DNA of 33,213 nucleotides from Pseudomonadota bacterium. GTDB taxonomy: Bacteria > Bdellovibrionota_B > Oligoflexia > Oligoflexales > CAIYRB01. The DNA lies in NCBI GenBank assembly GCA_026390445.1, contig JAPLFX010000203.1, positions 1-33,213 of the forward strand, written 5' to 3'. Under the pieces are notes generated by a model. The model was not told the DNA's origin, searched no databases, and worked only from the letters and a program-made list of their open reading frames with translations. Of this stretch, positions 23,378 to 31,757 are shown one piece after another (the stretch's first letter is position 1; the number at the start of each line of letters is the position of its first letter). The translations under genes and the position numbers were made by a program.

Positions 23378-24951
23378 CGCCCCAGCAGGACCGTACAGCA
23401 TCGTCGCGCTTGTTTTGGGGCACCATGGCGATCACCTTTGCGGTGCGCATGGTGTGGGCGGCCTATGCGCCGCTGTCCAACGACGAGTCCTATTACTGGG
23501 ATTGGTCGCGTGCATTGCAGCTGAGCTTTCTCGATCATCCTCCTGGCGTGGCTTGGCTGGGGTGGTTAGCGCGGCAGGTCTGGGGCGGGGCCTTGGCGGT
23601 GCGTGGCACGGTGCCCTTCGTTCATGTCGTGGCGGCGTGGTTTATGTGGCGAAGCAGCGAGTTGATCAAAGGTGCGCGTCTAAACCGTGCCGAGTTGATC
23701 ACGCTGCTCATGATGACCGAGTTGGTACCGGTCTTTTCCTTTGAAGGCCTCCTGTTGCTGCCAGACTCAGGCTTACTTGCCGCACTGGCGGTGTCGCTTT
23801 ATGGATTTCTCAGGGCTGCGACCGTCGACGCGAGGTCGGCTGGCGCCAAGCGTCAGTCTTGGTCTTGGGCGCTGGCCGCGGGCGTGGCGATTGGCGTCGC
23901 CGGTTTGTTTAAATACCATGCCGCGCCGGTGGCCGTCGGCCTTGGTCTGGGGCTGCTGTGGTGTTGGGGGATTCACCGCTGGCGGGAGTGGCTTGAGTGG
24001 ATCCTCATCTGTGCCGGTGTCGCTCTCGCCGTAGCGTCTCCGGTGCTGATTTGGAATGCCCAGCACGAGTGGGCCTCGCTAAGGTTTCAGGGCGATCATG
24101 GCTTTGGTGGATTAAGCTTTAGCCTCATACCGGCCCTTAGGGTTTATTTCGGTCAGATGATGTTGCTGACCCCCTTTGTTCTGTTTCACGCGATGAGGAC
24201 CTCAGCGCAGCGGCCAAGTACACCGCTCGCGCGCATCCCCCAAGCGGCCTTTTGGCCGCTATTTTTGCTGCTCGAAATCTTGGCTTTTGGCAAGCAGATG
24301 CTGCCGCATTGGCTGGCTCCGGCCTGCTGGATGATGCTACCGCTGATCTCGTTGCAAGCAAGGCGCGGCTGGAACTGGTACGCAAGCGTGGTGCTTAGCG
24401 TCATCGTGACGCTGGTCCTGCCGTGGTTTTTGGTGGTCAAGCCGCTGCGTCAGGGTTTGATCGATGCCTCGCATGGTAGTCCTGGGCCATTGTCGGAGCT
24501 GACGTTATGGGAGCCCCTAGCCGAGGTCTTGACGGCCGATCCGAGTTTGGCCGGATGGCTGCGCGAAGGTGCTGTCGCCATGCCTGGGCCGGCCGCATGT
24601 CCGAGGACGCCGCTGCTTGCATCGCTGCGCTGGTTTTGGGCTGCCCAGCTGGCCTATCACCTGCCGGGGCAACCACGAGTTCTTTCTCTCGATTTTAACC
24701 ACCCTTCATACTACGCCTTTCGCGATGATCTAAGCTCCTTTGGTGATTGCCCGGTCTTGTTGATTGGCGACGAGCGGCACTTTAACCCGGATCTTCTCCG
24801 CGAGGCTTTGGTGCAAGACGAGCGCATACCTTTGGTGGTGTCCTCGCATGCGGATACGACCATTGTCGTGATCAAAGGCCATCTGCGTTCGGCAGCGGAG
24901 CTTGGGGAGCTGCAACGGCGTCATGGGTTGCTGGGAGGATTCCATCACTAG
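23374..24951 (+). CDS. GT-C family membrane glycosyltransferase (GT39/ArnT-like)
   Basis: A 525-residue polytopic membrane protein. The first periplasmic loop carries NDESYYWDWSRAL with Asp37, Glu38 and Asp44, then FLDHPPGVAWL, the signature of the ArnT/GT39 (PMT_2) group, which transfers sugars from polyprenyl-phosphate donors. Around ten hydrophobic segments follow up to about residue 370, then a soluble C-terminal domain of about 150 residues. The start GTG overlaps the manC stop in a GTGA arrangement, so the two are translationally coupled. With manC supplying GDP-mannose, a mannosyl or related transfer to envelope glycans is a fair guess, not shown. Confidence 0.87.
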   Translation: MTPQQDRTASSRLFWGTMAITFAVRMVWAAYAPLSNDESYYWDWSRALQLSFLDHPPGVAWLGWLARQVWGGALAVRGTVPFVHVVAAWFMWRSSELIKGARLNRAELITLLMMTELVPVFSFEGLLLLPDSGLLAALAVSLYGFLRAATVDARSAGAKRQSWSWALAAGVAIGVAGLFKYHAAPVAVGLGLGLLWCWGIHRWREWLEWILICAGVALAVASPVLIWNAQHEWASLRFQGDHGFGGLSFSLIPALRVYFGQMMLLTPFVLFHAMRTSAQRPSTPLARIPQAAFWPLFLLLEILAFGKQMLPHWLAPACWMMLPLISLQARRGWNWYASVVLSVIVTLVLPWFLVVKPLRQGLIDASHGSPGPLSELTLWEPLAEVLTADPSLAGWLREGAVAMPGPAACPRTPLLASLRWFWAAQLAYHLPGQPRVLSLDFNHPSYYAFRDDLSSFGDCPVLLIGDERHFNPDLLREALVQDERIPLVVSSHADTTIVVIKGHLRSAAELGELQRRHGLLGGFHH

Positions 24952-26323
24952 TCGAGTCCAGCGTTGGTGTGGATGGATGTTGGCTGGACTGTCCTTGTGG
25001 TTGGCCTCCGAGCGACCGATGGCGACGCATCATATTCCTGACGCCGATATCGGTGAGCCGGTTTGGCCGCAGATCCCTGAGCTAAGGTTTAGCTTTCAAC
25101 CCTTGACGCAGCAGGAAGCGCTGCAGTCGACGGCCCCTCTTGCCGTGCCTTGTCTCAAACCAGAGGCCCGGGAGCCTGAGGTGCGCAATGTACAGCACAC
25201 CATCGACCACCGCGAACAGACGTCGATCAATCTCGGCGAGCGTCGGGCGGCGTATTTTGGCACTTTGCATTCGCATACGGCGGCTTCCGACGGCAAGGGG
25301 AGCGTCGAGGATGCTTACCGCGACGCTCGTGACAAGGTCCACCTTGATTTTTTTGCCGTGACCGATCACCCGGAGTATTGGCTGCTGCAAGACCGCGAGG
25401 CCTACACCCATCAGAAGCAGGTCGCGGCTGCAGCGGAGCGGCCGGATTTTATCCCTTTGGTTGGCTTTGAATACAGCCACCTGTCCCTTGGCCACTACGT
25501 CGTCTTAAACAGCGAGGGCGTGCACCAGGGCTTTGATGGCAATCTGCAGACCTTCTACGATTGGTTGCAAAGGCCGGAGCAGAAGAATGCCTTGGTGATG
25601 TTTGCCCATCCAGGTTTCCACGACTACCGCTTTGCTTACGAATTTAAGCATTTTCATTTCGATCCAGCGCTCAAAGCCAAGATTGTTGGCCTCGAGGTCA
25701 TCCACTGGAGTGAATACCTGCGCTACTTTCGTGGGTATTTTGGCGTGATTCCCTATATCGACGAAGCCATCCGCCAGGGCTGGTGGGTCGGCGCCGCGGC
25801 GTCGCAAGATGTGCACTATGGCAACTGGGGAACGAGGGACCCGACGCGTATGGCCCTGTTGATGCCGCATTTGAGCCGCGAAGCGATTGATGAGGCACTG
25901 CGCCGCCGGCATTTTTATGCCACCAGCAATCGTGACTTGCAGTTTGCCGTCAACGCCAAGCGTCTCGATCAAAGTTGGGCGATGATGGGTGACCATGTTT
26001 ATGGCGATCAGATACCGACGGATCAAGTCGAGATCCAAGTCCGCTATTATGATCATGACTGCGTCGAGCGTCCGGTTCGTTTGGAGGCCGTGCTGGATGG
26101 TAATGTCGTCGCAACCTATGACTTTCCATCGCCCGTCTCCGGTGGGCCGGCCGTCAGCTATGCGGGGACCTTCACCCTGCGGCTGCCGCTTGACCGGCGG
26201 CGTCTACCGCCGAGGTTTCCCCTCTACATGCGTTTTTACCAAGGCGATGGCCATGAAACCTTCACTGAGAGCTCGGCATTGTTTTTCGATTTGGCGACCA
26301 AGGCGAAAGACGCCCAGGACTAG
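24944..26323 (+). CDS. exported PHP-domain phosphoesterase-like protein, possible AUC start
   Basis: About 459 residues. The PHP metal site is plain: GTLHSHTAASDG (His109, His111, Asp116) and FFAVTDH (Asp141, His142), with later metal-ligand candidates in FVGFEYSH-like LVGFEYSH, FAHPG and ASQDVH. It resembles exported PHP proteins of the CehA/DUF3604 type; the last 120 residues form a beta sandwich. The start is debatable. GGGAGG (24933-24938) sits 5 bp before the in-frame ATC at 24944, and from there the protein has a classic signal peptide (TSRVQRW, hydrophobic core, RPMA). In-frame TTG 24902, ATG 24923 and ATG 24977 have no site or lose the basic region. The stop of the preceding gene overlaps. 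Its own stop lies within a hairpin. Confidence 0.82.
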   Translation: MTSRVQRWCGWMLAGLSLWLASERPMATHHIPDADIGEPVWPQIPELRFSFQPLTQQEALQSTAPLAVPCLKPEAREPEVRNVQHTIDHREQTSINLGERRAAYFGTLHSHTAASDGKGSVEDAYRDARDKVHLDFFAVTDHPEYWLLQDREAYTHQKQVAAAAERPDFIPLVGFEYSHLSLGHYVVLNSEGVHQGFDGNLQTFYDWLQRPEQKNALVMFAHPGFHDYRFAYEFKHFHFDPALKAKIVGLEVIHWSEYLRYFRGYFGVIPYIDEAIRQGWWVGAAASQDVHYGNWGTRDPTRMALLMPHLSREAIDEALRRRHFYATSNRDLQFAVNAKRLDQSWAMMGDHVYGDQIPTDQVEIQVRYYDHDCVERPVRLEAVLDGNVVATYDFPSPVSGGPAVSYAGTFTLRLPLDRRRLPPRFPLYMRFYQGDGHETFTESSALFFDLATKAKDAQD

Positions 26324-26337
26324 TCGTCGTGGGCGTC
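26309..26337. terminator. hairpin overlapping the PHP gene stop
   Basis: GACGCCCA (26309-26316) and TGGGCGTC (26330-26337) are perfect 8-bp arms with a 13-nt loop that contains the TAG stop. It lies between converging genes and has no T tract. Confidence 0.5.
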
Positions 26338-26373
26338 CTAGTCGCTCGGCGGTCGGTGGTCCTGGGAGCCTGA

Positions 26374-27618
26374 CTATTTCATCTTATAGGCGTAGAGATT
26401 TTTCATGCCAGTGCTGTAATACAGCACGTTTTCTTCCACTAACGGTGGGGTTGCGATCGACGAGCCGAGTTGGTCCGCCCAGAGCACGTTACCCGTGGAT
26501 GCCTGTAGCGCCGTGATGCGGCCTGCGGTTCCGCCGATAAATAGCGAGGTCTCTCCAGCAGTCAGCGTCGTCACGGGAACCCCAGTCACCTTGCGCCAGA
26601 CTTTGCGCAGGTTGTCTGGATCGAGGGCAAACACGTCACCGTTGAGACAGCCGACATAGTAGCGATCGCCGCGAAACACCGATGTGGTGACGCCGGGCAG
26701 GGTTTCCTGCCAGAGGACCTTGCGGACGGATCCAGCAAGGTCGATCGCTGCGACGATGCCGTCGTAGCGGGAGATAAACAGTCGTCCACCACGCAGCACC
26801 ATCTCGCCGACGACATCGTGAAAGCGGGCCGTGTTGTAGGCTGGATTGTAGCGCCAGACCAGCTTGCCGCTGTCTGCGGCGACGGCGATCAGTTCACCGG
26901 CTGCGGTGCCATAGATCACTTTGTTTTCATAGACGACCGGGCGCGCACCGCCGCGAATGGTCAGACCTTCGGGAAACCCACCGTCAAAGATCCAGAGGGT
27001 TTTACCCGTCTGAAAGTCCAAGGCATAGAGGCCCTGCGCTGCGGTGACGGCATAGAGGGTGGTGCCACTGAGTAAAAACGGTCGTTCGGTGAAATAGTCG
27101 AGATTGGCGGTCCACAGGACCTTGCCGCTGAGGGCGTCGATGCGCATCACGTGTCCGTCGCGGGTGCCAAGGACTACCGAGCTGCCAAAGGATCCAGGCG
27201 GTGCGGTCAACGAGGCTTTAGCTTCGACCCACCACTGAAAGCGGCGCGTCGCCAGGGCCATACCGCCGATCCATTGGTCGGCAAAGCCGCCGATCAAAAT
27301 TCCAGAATTGATGACGTATCCCGCGGGGTCAAAGGCCGCCAGCTGCTTTTCTTTGTCGAGCGCTGGGTTTAAGCGCTGCATACCAAGCCGAAAGGGGCGC
27401 TCCGGAGATGGTCCCCACTGACGTGTGACCAGTAGGGTTGGTAGCGCTTTGTCTGTGGTGGCCACAGCTGCCGGCGGTTCCGCATGGGACGAAGTCCAGG
27501 CCGCCGTGGTCTCAGCCCACGCGGCGCCGCTGGGTGCACAGGTGAGTCCCAGCGTGATTGCAACGAAGAGCAGGGAGAGGACTGGCAAGCGCCGTAGGCA
27601 AATCAAAGAGGCAAACAT
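26374..27618 (-). CDS. bamB: BamB-like PQQ-type beta-propeller protein
   Basis: A 414-residue exported protein. A signal peptide ends at about residue 35 (AWA, then ETT). There is no good lipobox (LGLTC has Thr before Cys), unlike E. coli BamB, which is a lipoprotein. Repeated blades follow the pattern G-x-V-x-A-L-D-x-x-T-G-K-x-x-W: RIDALSGKVLW, ALDFQTGKTLWIF, AVAADSGKLVWRY, ALDPDNLRKVWR, ALQASTGNVLWAD, ending NLYAYK. BamB helps the BAM machine insert outer-membrane barrels. The assignment is supported by position: it lies 20 bp downstream of a YfgM-like gene, the order also found in enterics. GGAG sits before the ATG. A different PQQ-propeller role is possible. Confidence 0.82.
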   Translation of the reverse strand: MFASLICLRRLPVLSLLFVAITLGLTCAPSGAAWAETTAAWTSSHAEPPAAVATTDKALPTLLVTRQWGPSPERPFRLGMQRLNPALDKEKQLAAFDPAGYVINSGILIGGFADQWIGGMALATRRFQWWVEAKASLTAPPGSFGSSVVLGTRDGHVMRIDALSGKVLWTANLDYFTERPFLLSGTTLYAVTAAQGLYALDFQTGKTLWIFDGGFPEGLTIRGGARPVVYENKVIYGTAAGELIAVAADSGKLVWRYNPAYNTARFHDVVGEMVLRGGRLFISRYDGIVAAIDLAGSVRKVLWQETLPGVTTSVFRGDRYYVGCLNGDVFALDPDNLRKVWRKVTGVPVTTLTAGETSLFIGGTAGRITALQASTGNVLWADQLGSSIATPPLVEENVLYYSTGMKNLYAYKMK

Positions 27619-27638
27619 CGGGGCTCCGAACAGCTAGG

Positions 27639-28472
27639 TCAGGCGTTGAGCAGAGCCAGCATGGTGCGAGCCTTTTGCGCTTCGGTGCTGGTGCCGTAGC
27701 TATCGATCAGTTGAGTCAGCGTGGTCTTGGCTGTCGCCTTGTCGTTCTTAAGCAGCTGCAGGCGGCCTTTGGTCAGCAGGACCAAGGGCTTTAACTCGGC
27801 GCCGACGGCCTTGTCCAAGGCATCGACTTGGCCCAGAGCCTTGTCGTAGTCGCCGGTCTGCTCAAGCAAGCCGATCAACGTCAGGCGCGTTTGTGCCTGA
27901 TAAAAGCGGTTGTCTTTCGATTTGGTCAAAATTCCTTCGAGGATCGGTAGCGCCTCGGCGGCCTTATTTTGATCGATCAAGACTCGCGCTGCCGTCATAC
28001 CGGCAACCCAACCTTCTGGATCGCCATCGTGGGTCTTATAGAACTCCAAGAAGCGCTGTGCTGAGCCGGTGTGGTCAGCCTTGATCGCCTGGGCTTGCTT
28101 TTCCAGGGCGGCCTTCTCAGCGACCTGCGCCGGACTGGCTGGAAGGGGCGCTTGACCCTCGCCTTTAGGCGCCAATTTTGCATCGATATCTTGGATCTTT
28201 TTGGTGAATACCTGACGCTGCTCGGAGGCGACTCTGGCTTCGTCATCGTAGATGGCGCTGACCTTGCCGAGGTCTTCTAATCTGGTCGTCTTGCGCTGCG
28301 TCTCGACGGTTTGAAAGATAAAAAAGCCGATGACGATGACCACTACCGGCGCTGCCAGCATCGCCACCAAGCGAAGGTGTCCCGTAAGCCAATTAACCGC
28401 CATGATCCCAGTCGCTTGGAATTGGTCGGGTCGTTTTAACGCCTTGATATGCTCTTTATGCGTACTGGACAT
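27639..28472 (-). CDS. YfgM-like inner-membrane TPR protein
   Basis: A 277-residue protein. A cytoplasmic N-terminus with Lys residues is followed by one membrane segment (about 34-54, LVAMLAAPVVVIVIGFFIF). A coiled-coil-like charged region (55-125) leads into tetratricopeptide-type repeats to the end (VAGMTAARVLIDQNKAAEAL, RLTLIGLLEQTGDYDKAL, LVLLTKGRLQLLKNDKATA). This layout and the downstream BamB-like gene match YfgM, an ancillary of the SecYEG translocon linked to periplasmic chaperones. AGAGG 5-6 bp upstream supports the ATG at 28472. It is transcribed away from the MshEN gene; a TATAAT-like box (28532-28537) lies in the shared 143-bp gap. Similarity to other TPR membrane proteins cannot be excluded. 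Confidence 0.78.
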   Translation of the reverse strand: MSSTHKEHIKALKRPDQFQATGIMAVNWLTGHLRLVAMLAAPVVVIVIGFFIFQTVETQRKTTRLEDLGKVSAIYDDEARVASEQRQVFTKKIQDIDAKLAPKGEGQAPLPASPAQVAEKAALEKQAQAIKADHTGSAQRFLEFYKTHDGDPEGWVAGMTAARVLIDQNKAAEALPILEGILTKSKDNRFYQAQTRLTLIGLLEQTGDYDKALGQVDALDKAVGAELKPLVLLTKGRLQLLKNDKATAKTTLTQLIDSYGTSTEAQKARTMLALLNA

Positions 28473-28531
28473 AAGATCCTCTCACCGCAGCTTGGCCTCT
28501 GGTCGTGCCGGTGATGATAAAGGTGTGATAA

Positions 28532-28537
28532 TATAAT
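28532..28537 (+). promoter_or_regulatory. TATAAT box in the divergent yfgM/MshEN gap
   Basis: A perfect TATAAT sits at 28532-28537 in an AT-rich patch, about 80 bp before the MshEN gene start. No matching TTGACA was found at the right distance, so it may depend on an activator or be fortuitous. Confidence 0.3.
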
Positions 28538-28615
28538 TGAAAGCACAAACTGCCGAAAATGGTGCGCTGGACGCTCAAAACCGACGCCCGGCGCCGGTCT
28601 CATTGTGAGGTATTC

Positions 28616-30649
28616 ATGGGTACTTCCGGGCTTGGCGCCCTGCTGGTGGAGGACGGTTTGCTGACTGAGTCCGACCGGCGCACCATTCGCCGCACCTGTG
28701 GTGGCCAGGGCTCGTCCTTTGCCCGTGGTGTTCTCGCAACAGGTCTACTTGACGAAGACGAGCTGGCCGCCTTTATCGCCGAAAAGACGCGCTGGAAGGT
28801 GGCACCAAAGGGGCTGTTCAGCCAAAGTCGCAAGGAGGTGTGGGGGATCATCGATCGACCCTTGATCGAGCGCCTTGAGGTACTGCCGCTGTTTAGCGAG
28901 GGCAAGGTGCTCCATGTCGCCATGGTCGATCCCTTGGATCAAGATACCCTGCATCAGTTGGCCTTTTTTACCGGCTATAAAATTGCTCCGGTGATCTCGA
29001 CCTTGACCGAAATTCGGGCCGGACTGAAGAAGCTGCTGGCGAATTATCTGCCGATCAAGTCGCAGCTCGAAGACTTCTTGGAAAACCATGCCAGCGCAGC
29101 CAGTCGGCGCACGCGCAAAGCCGCTGGCGCTGTCGTTAAAAAAGCCAAAGCACCACCACGCCCCAGCTTCACGACCAGGCCCACCAACCTAGAGTCAGGG
29201 GCAGAAAGCTCCATGAGCCCTGCGAGTCTGGCGGCGGAGCAGTGGGCCTCGCCGCTGCCCCCGCCAGCAGCGCAGGCGGCGCCCCAAGCTAGTCAGGCGC
29301 CCCAGGGGGCCGAAGACGCCAATATGGCACCACCGGCGCTCGGCGCTGATGATTTAGATTTTGGCGCCGATGATGATCTCTTCCAAGAGGGAGGTGCGGC
29401 AAAGGCGGCGGCGGATGTCGCCGGTGCGACAGATGGCGACTTAGGCGACGATTTAGACGACTTAGACGGTGCCTTGGCTGGCAATTCAACCGGTGATGCC
29501 GACTTGGACGGCGCCTCCTTCGATGAGGTCGCTGGCGGTCCTGCGGCGATTGACCCCAGTGAGTCCTTGGCCGATCTCGGCGATGATATCGACAACCTTA
29601 GCCTCGATGATGTTGCCGATGATTTGTTTGGCGGATCTAAACCGTCACCACCGGCGCCAACCGGTGCGGCTCCGGCCGAGTCGTCAGGACTCGACTTTGG
29701 TGCAGAAGGCGAGGGCGAGAGCGAAGCTAGCGCCGATCTTTCGGCCTTTGACACCGGCAGTGGTGGCGACGAAACGTCTGACGCTGACCTGGATTTCTTC
29801 GCTGAGGACGACAGCGGTACGGCGTCGCCACCGACGGTTGCGTCAAGCCCAGATTTGGCGACGCTCGACGATTTCGCTGACGAAGGTGGTGATGCAGCGG
29901 CATCCAAGCCGCAGCAGGCCGGTTCTGAGATGTCTGTGAGTGACGAATTAGACGAGTTAGACGCCTTCGGCGAGTCGGCTGGGGCACCAGAGAACGCTGA
30001 GCCGTCCTTAGAGATGGGCGACGACGAGTTGTCTGCCTTTGGCGAGTCGGCTGGGACACCAGCAAGCGCTGAGCCGTCCTTAGAGATGGGCGACGACGAG
30101 TTGTCTGCCTTTGGCGAGTCGGCTGGGACACCAGCAAGCGCTGAGCCGTCCTTAGAGATGGGCGACGACGAGTTGTCTGCCTTTGGCGAGTCGGCTGGGG
30201 CACCAGAGAACGCTGAGCCGTCATTAGAGATGGGCGACGACGAGTTGTCTGCCTTCGGCGAGTCGACTGGGACTCCTGAGAGCGCTGAGCCGTCCTTAGA
30301 GATGGGCGACGACGAGTTGTCTGCCTTCGGTGAGTCGACTGGGACTCCAGAGAGCGCTGAGCCGGATCTAGCCTCAGGCTTGGACTTAGGCGATGAGGCT
30401 GACGGACTTGGTGCCGAATCAGTCGCTTTTGGCGGTGCCGAGGCTGATCATGCGTTGCGCGATGAATTAGCTGGACTTGGCGCCGCACCAGACGCGTCCT
30501 TAGATGGCAAGGACGGACAGTTAGCGGTCGACATCGATCTCAGTGATCCCTTGTTGGCAACGCCCACAGCTGGCGACGATGCTGCACGTCAGGCGAATGC
30601 CAAGCGCAACCGTGATCTGTTGCGAAAACTTGCGGGCCGCAAGGAATAG
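28616..30649 (+). CDS. stand-alone MshEN-domain protein with acidic tail and 24-residue repeats
   Basis: About 677 residues. Residues 1-145 are an MshEN (GspE N-terminal) domain: LGALLVEDGLLTESD, FARGVLATGLLDEDELAAFIA, then IIDRPLIERLEVLPLFSEGK, LHVAMVDPLDQDTLHQLAFFTG. In pilus and secretion ATPases this domain binds cyclic di-GMP or platform proteins; no ATPase domain follows here. A basic hinge (residues about 160-180) leads to 450 residues rich in Asp, Ala, Gly and Glu. Within them six tandem copies of a 24-residue unit of the form AFGESAGTPASAEPSLEMGD plus DELS lie at 29963-30370. The short C-terminus ends basic (KRNRDLLRKLAGRKE). GAGG 7 bp before the ATG at 28616 favours that start over 28559. 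Confidence 0.8.
   Translation: MGTSGLGALLVEDGLLTESDRRTIRRTCGGQGSSFARGVLATGLLDEDELAAFIAEKTRWKVAPKGLFSQSRKEVWGIIDRPLIERLEVLPLFSEGKVLHVAMVDPLDQDTLHQLAFFTGYKIAPVISTLTEIRAGLKKLLANYLPIKSQLEDFLENHASAASRRTRKAAGAVVKKAKAPPRPSFTTRPTNLESGAESSMSPASLAAEQWASPLPPPAAQAAPQASQAPQGAEDANMAPPALGADDLDFGADDDLFQEGGAAKAAADVAGATDGDLGDDLDDLDGALAGNSTGDADLDGASFDEVAGGPAAIDPSESLADLGDDIDNLSLDDVADDLFGGSKPSPPAPTGAAPAESSGLDFGAEGEGESEASADLSAFDTGSGGDETSDADLDFFAEDDSGTASPPTVASSPDLATLDDFADEGGDAAASKPQQAGSEMSVSDELDELDAFGESAGAPENAEPSLEMGDDELSAFGESAGTPASAEPSLEMGDDELSAFGESAGTPASAEPSLEMGDDELSAFGESAGAPENAEPSLEMGDDELSAFGESTGTPESAEPSLEMGDDELSAFGESTGTPESAEPDLASGLDLGDEADGLGAESVAFGGAEADHALRDELAGLGAAPDASLDGKDGQLAVDIDLSDPLLATPTAGDDAARQANAKRNRDLLRKLAGRKE
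29963..30370 (+). repeat. in-frame 72-bp tandem repeats, about 5.7 copies
   Basis: Copies begin at 29963, 30035, 30107, 30179, 30251 and 30323 (the last partial). Copies two and three are identical; the others differ mainly in the codons for the Pro-x-x-Ala part. The period of 72 bp keeps the frame, so copy number can change without breaking the gene. Confidence 0.92.
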
Positions 30650-30705
30650 GTTTGAACTGTACTTGCACTGATAAAACTCTATCCACTACGATCATGGAGG
30701 CCCTC

Positions 30706-31659
30706 ATGCGTCGGGTTTATACCACAGTTGTTGTTTTCGGCTGCTGCCTTAGTCCCGCTTGCAGAACGCCTCAAAAATCCCAGGTAAAGCAAGAAACCGA
30801 TGACCGTTTGACCGACGCAAATAAGCGCTTGGTCGATGTATCAAAGCAAATTAACGATTTGTTTCGTCAGAAGATCACCTTGGCCCGGCAAGAGGTCAAT
30901 CCGCAGGCAGCCCCCTGGACAGACGAGCTTAAGGGCAAGCTCATAGAAAAGGTCGCTGACCACTTGGCTAAGCTAATTCCCGGCTCGGGGATTGGCATTC
31001 ATTGGAACCAGGTCAATCTCGAAATCTCCCAGGTATCGGCCATCGAGGATTTGGTCTTTAGAAGTCTTGACGAGGGCAAAAACGAAATTCATTCGACGAA
31101 ATTCGTCGACTCTCGATACGGCGACAATCCGATTGGACTTCCTCGGGCAAAGGTCATGAGTCATCTGTCGATGGAGACTGCTGATCACAGCATTTCCCCG
31201 GCCATTCGCCTTGGCACGGTCATCGTTGGGACCGATAAACTCGGACACTTTGCCGAAGAGGGCCATTGGCTCTTTTTGGCAGAGCAACGTGGCTTACTGC
31301 ACGGCCCCACCGACCGCTTCCAATTTGGTCAGTTCATGGAGGGAGACCCGGCCCTAAGTCTAAGCCTCCACGCACACTACTCGGTCGTGTTCGGCACCTT
31401 TTGTCCCGCCTGCATTGTTTGGGGTGGGTTTGGTTATTTCGGCATGGTTGCGACCGGTGTCTGTTCCTTCGGCGACATGGCCTCCAACGAAGCTGGATAT
31501 ACCTTCTACTCGGATCTTTATGCTCATCCAGATGACTATGTCTTCGATATCCTCAGCTTTGATATCAGGCATTGGAGTGAAGAGGAGTCCAAGAGCAAGT
31601 TCTTGCCAGGGCTGCTCGTGCGGCCGAGTCCAGGTGATGCCTCCACCAGCGCGAAATGA
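30706..31659 (+). CDS. putative lipoprotein with conserved-looking His/Gly motifs, function unknown
   Basis: About 317 residues. The short signal MRRVYTTVVVFGCCLSPAC resembles a lipobox (Ser at -3 is atypical). A helical region (about residues 30-110) is followed by a core with several striking segments: GTDKLGHFAEEGHWLF, HAHYSVVFGTF, GYFGMVATGVCSFGD and NEAGYTFYSDLYAHPDDY. The clustered His, Asp and Gly could form a metal or active site, but I cannot assign a family. The chosen ATG has GGAGG 5 bp upstream; the frame is open back to a TTG at 30652, just after the previous stop. It could be co-transcribed with the MshEN gene. Confidence 0.72.
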   Translation: MRRVYTTVVVFGCCLSPACRTPQKSQVKQETDDRLTDANKRLVDVSKQINDLFRQKITLARQEVNPQAAPWTDELKGKLIEKVADHLAKLIPGSGIGIHWNQVNLEISQVSAIEDLVFRSLDEGKNEIHSTKFVDSRYGDNPIGLPRAKVMSHLSMETADHSISPAIRLGTVIVGTDKLGHFAEEGHWLFLAEQRGLLHGPTDRFQFGQFMEGDPALSLSLHAHYSVVFGTFCPACIVWGGFGYFGMVATGVCSFGDMASNEAGYTFYSDLYAHPDDYVFDILSFDIRHWSEEESKSKFLPGLLVRPSPGDASTSAK

Positions 31660-31757
31660 CCCTCAATATTTAGGGCCAATGGTGCTAGGATGCTGACGCG
31701 TCTGCCGGCGTCTTTGCGTCCTGGCGACCGTCAACCTTTCCTATGTTGGGGAGATCC

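Noticed and set aside
19920-28550. 12-mer GAAAGCACAAAC shared between 19920-19931 and 28539-28550, both upstream regions
   Set aside because: Dozens of shared 12-mers are expected by chance in 33 kb on both strands, and the surrounding bases differ.
29727-30488. Long antisense open frame with Arg/Gln/Thr repeats across the tandem repeat region
   Set aside because: It is the mirror image of the 72-bp repeats in the MshEN gene; no ribosome site, and its protein is only a reading of the same period.
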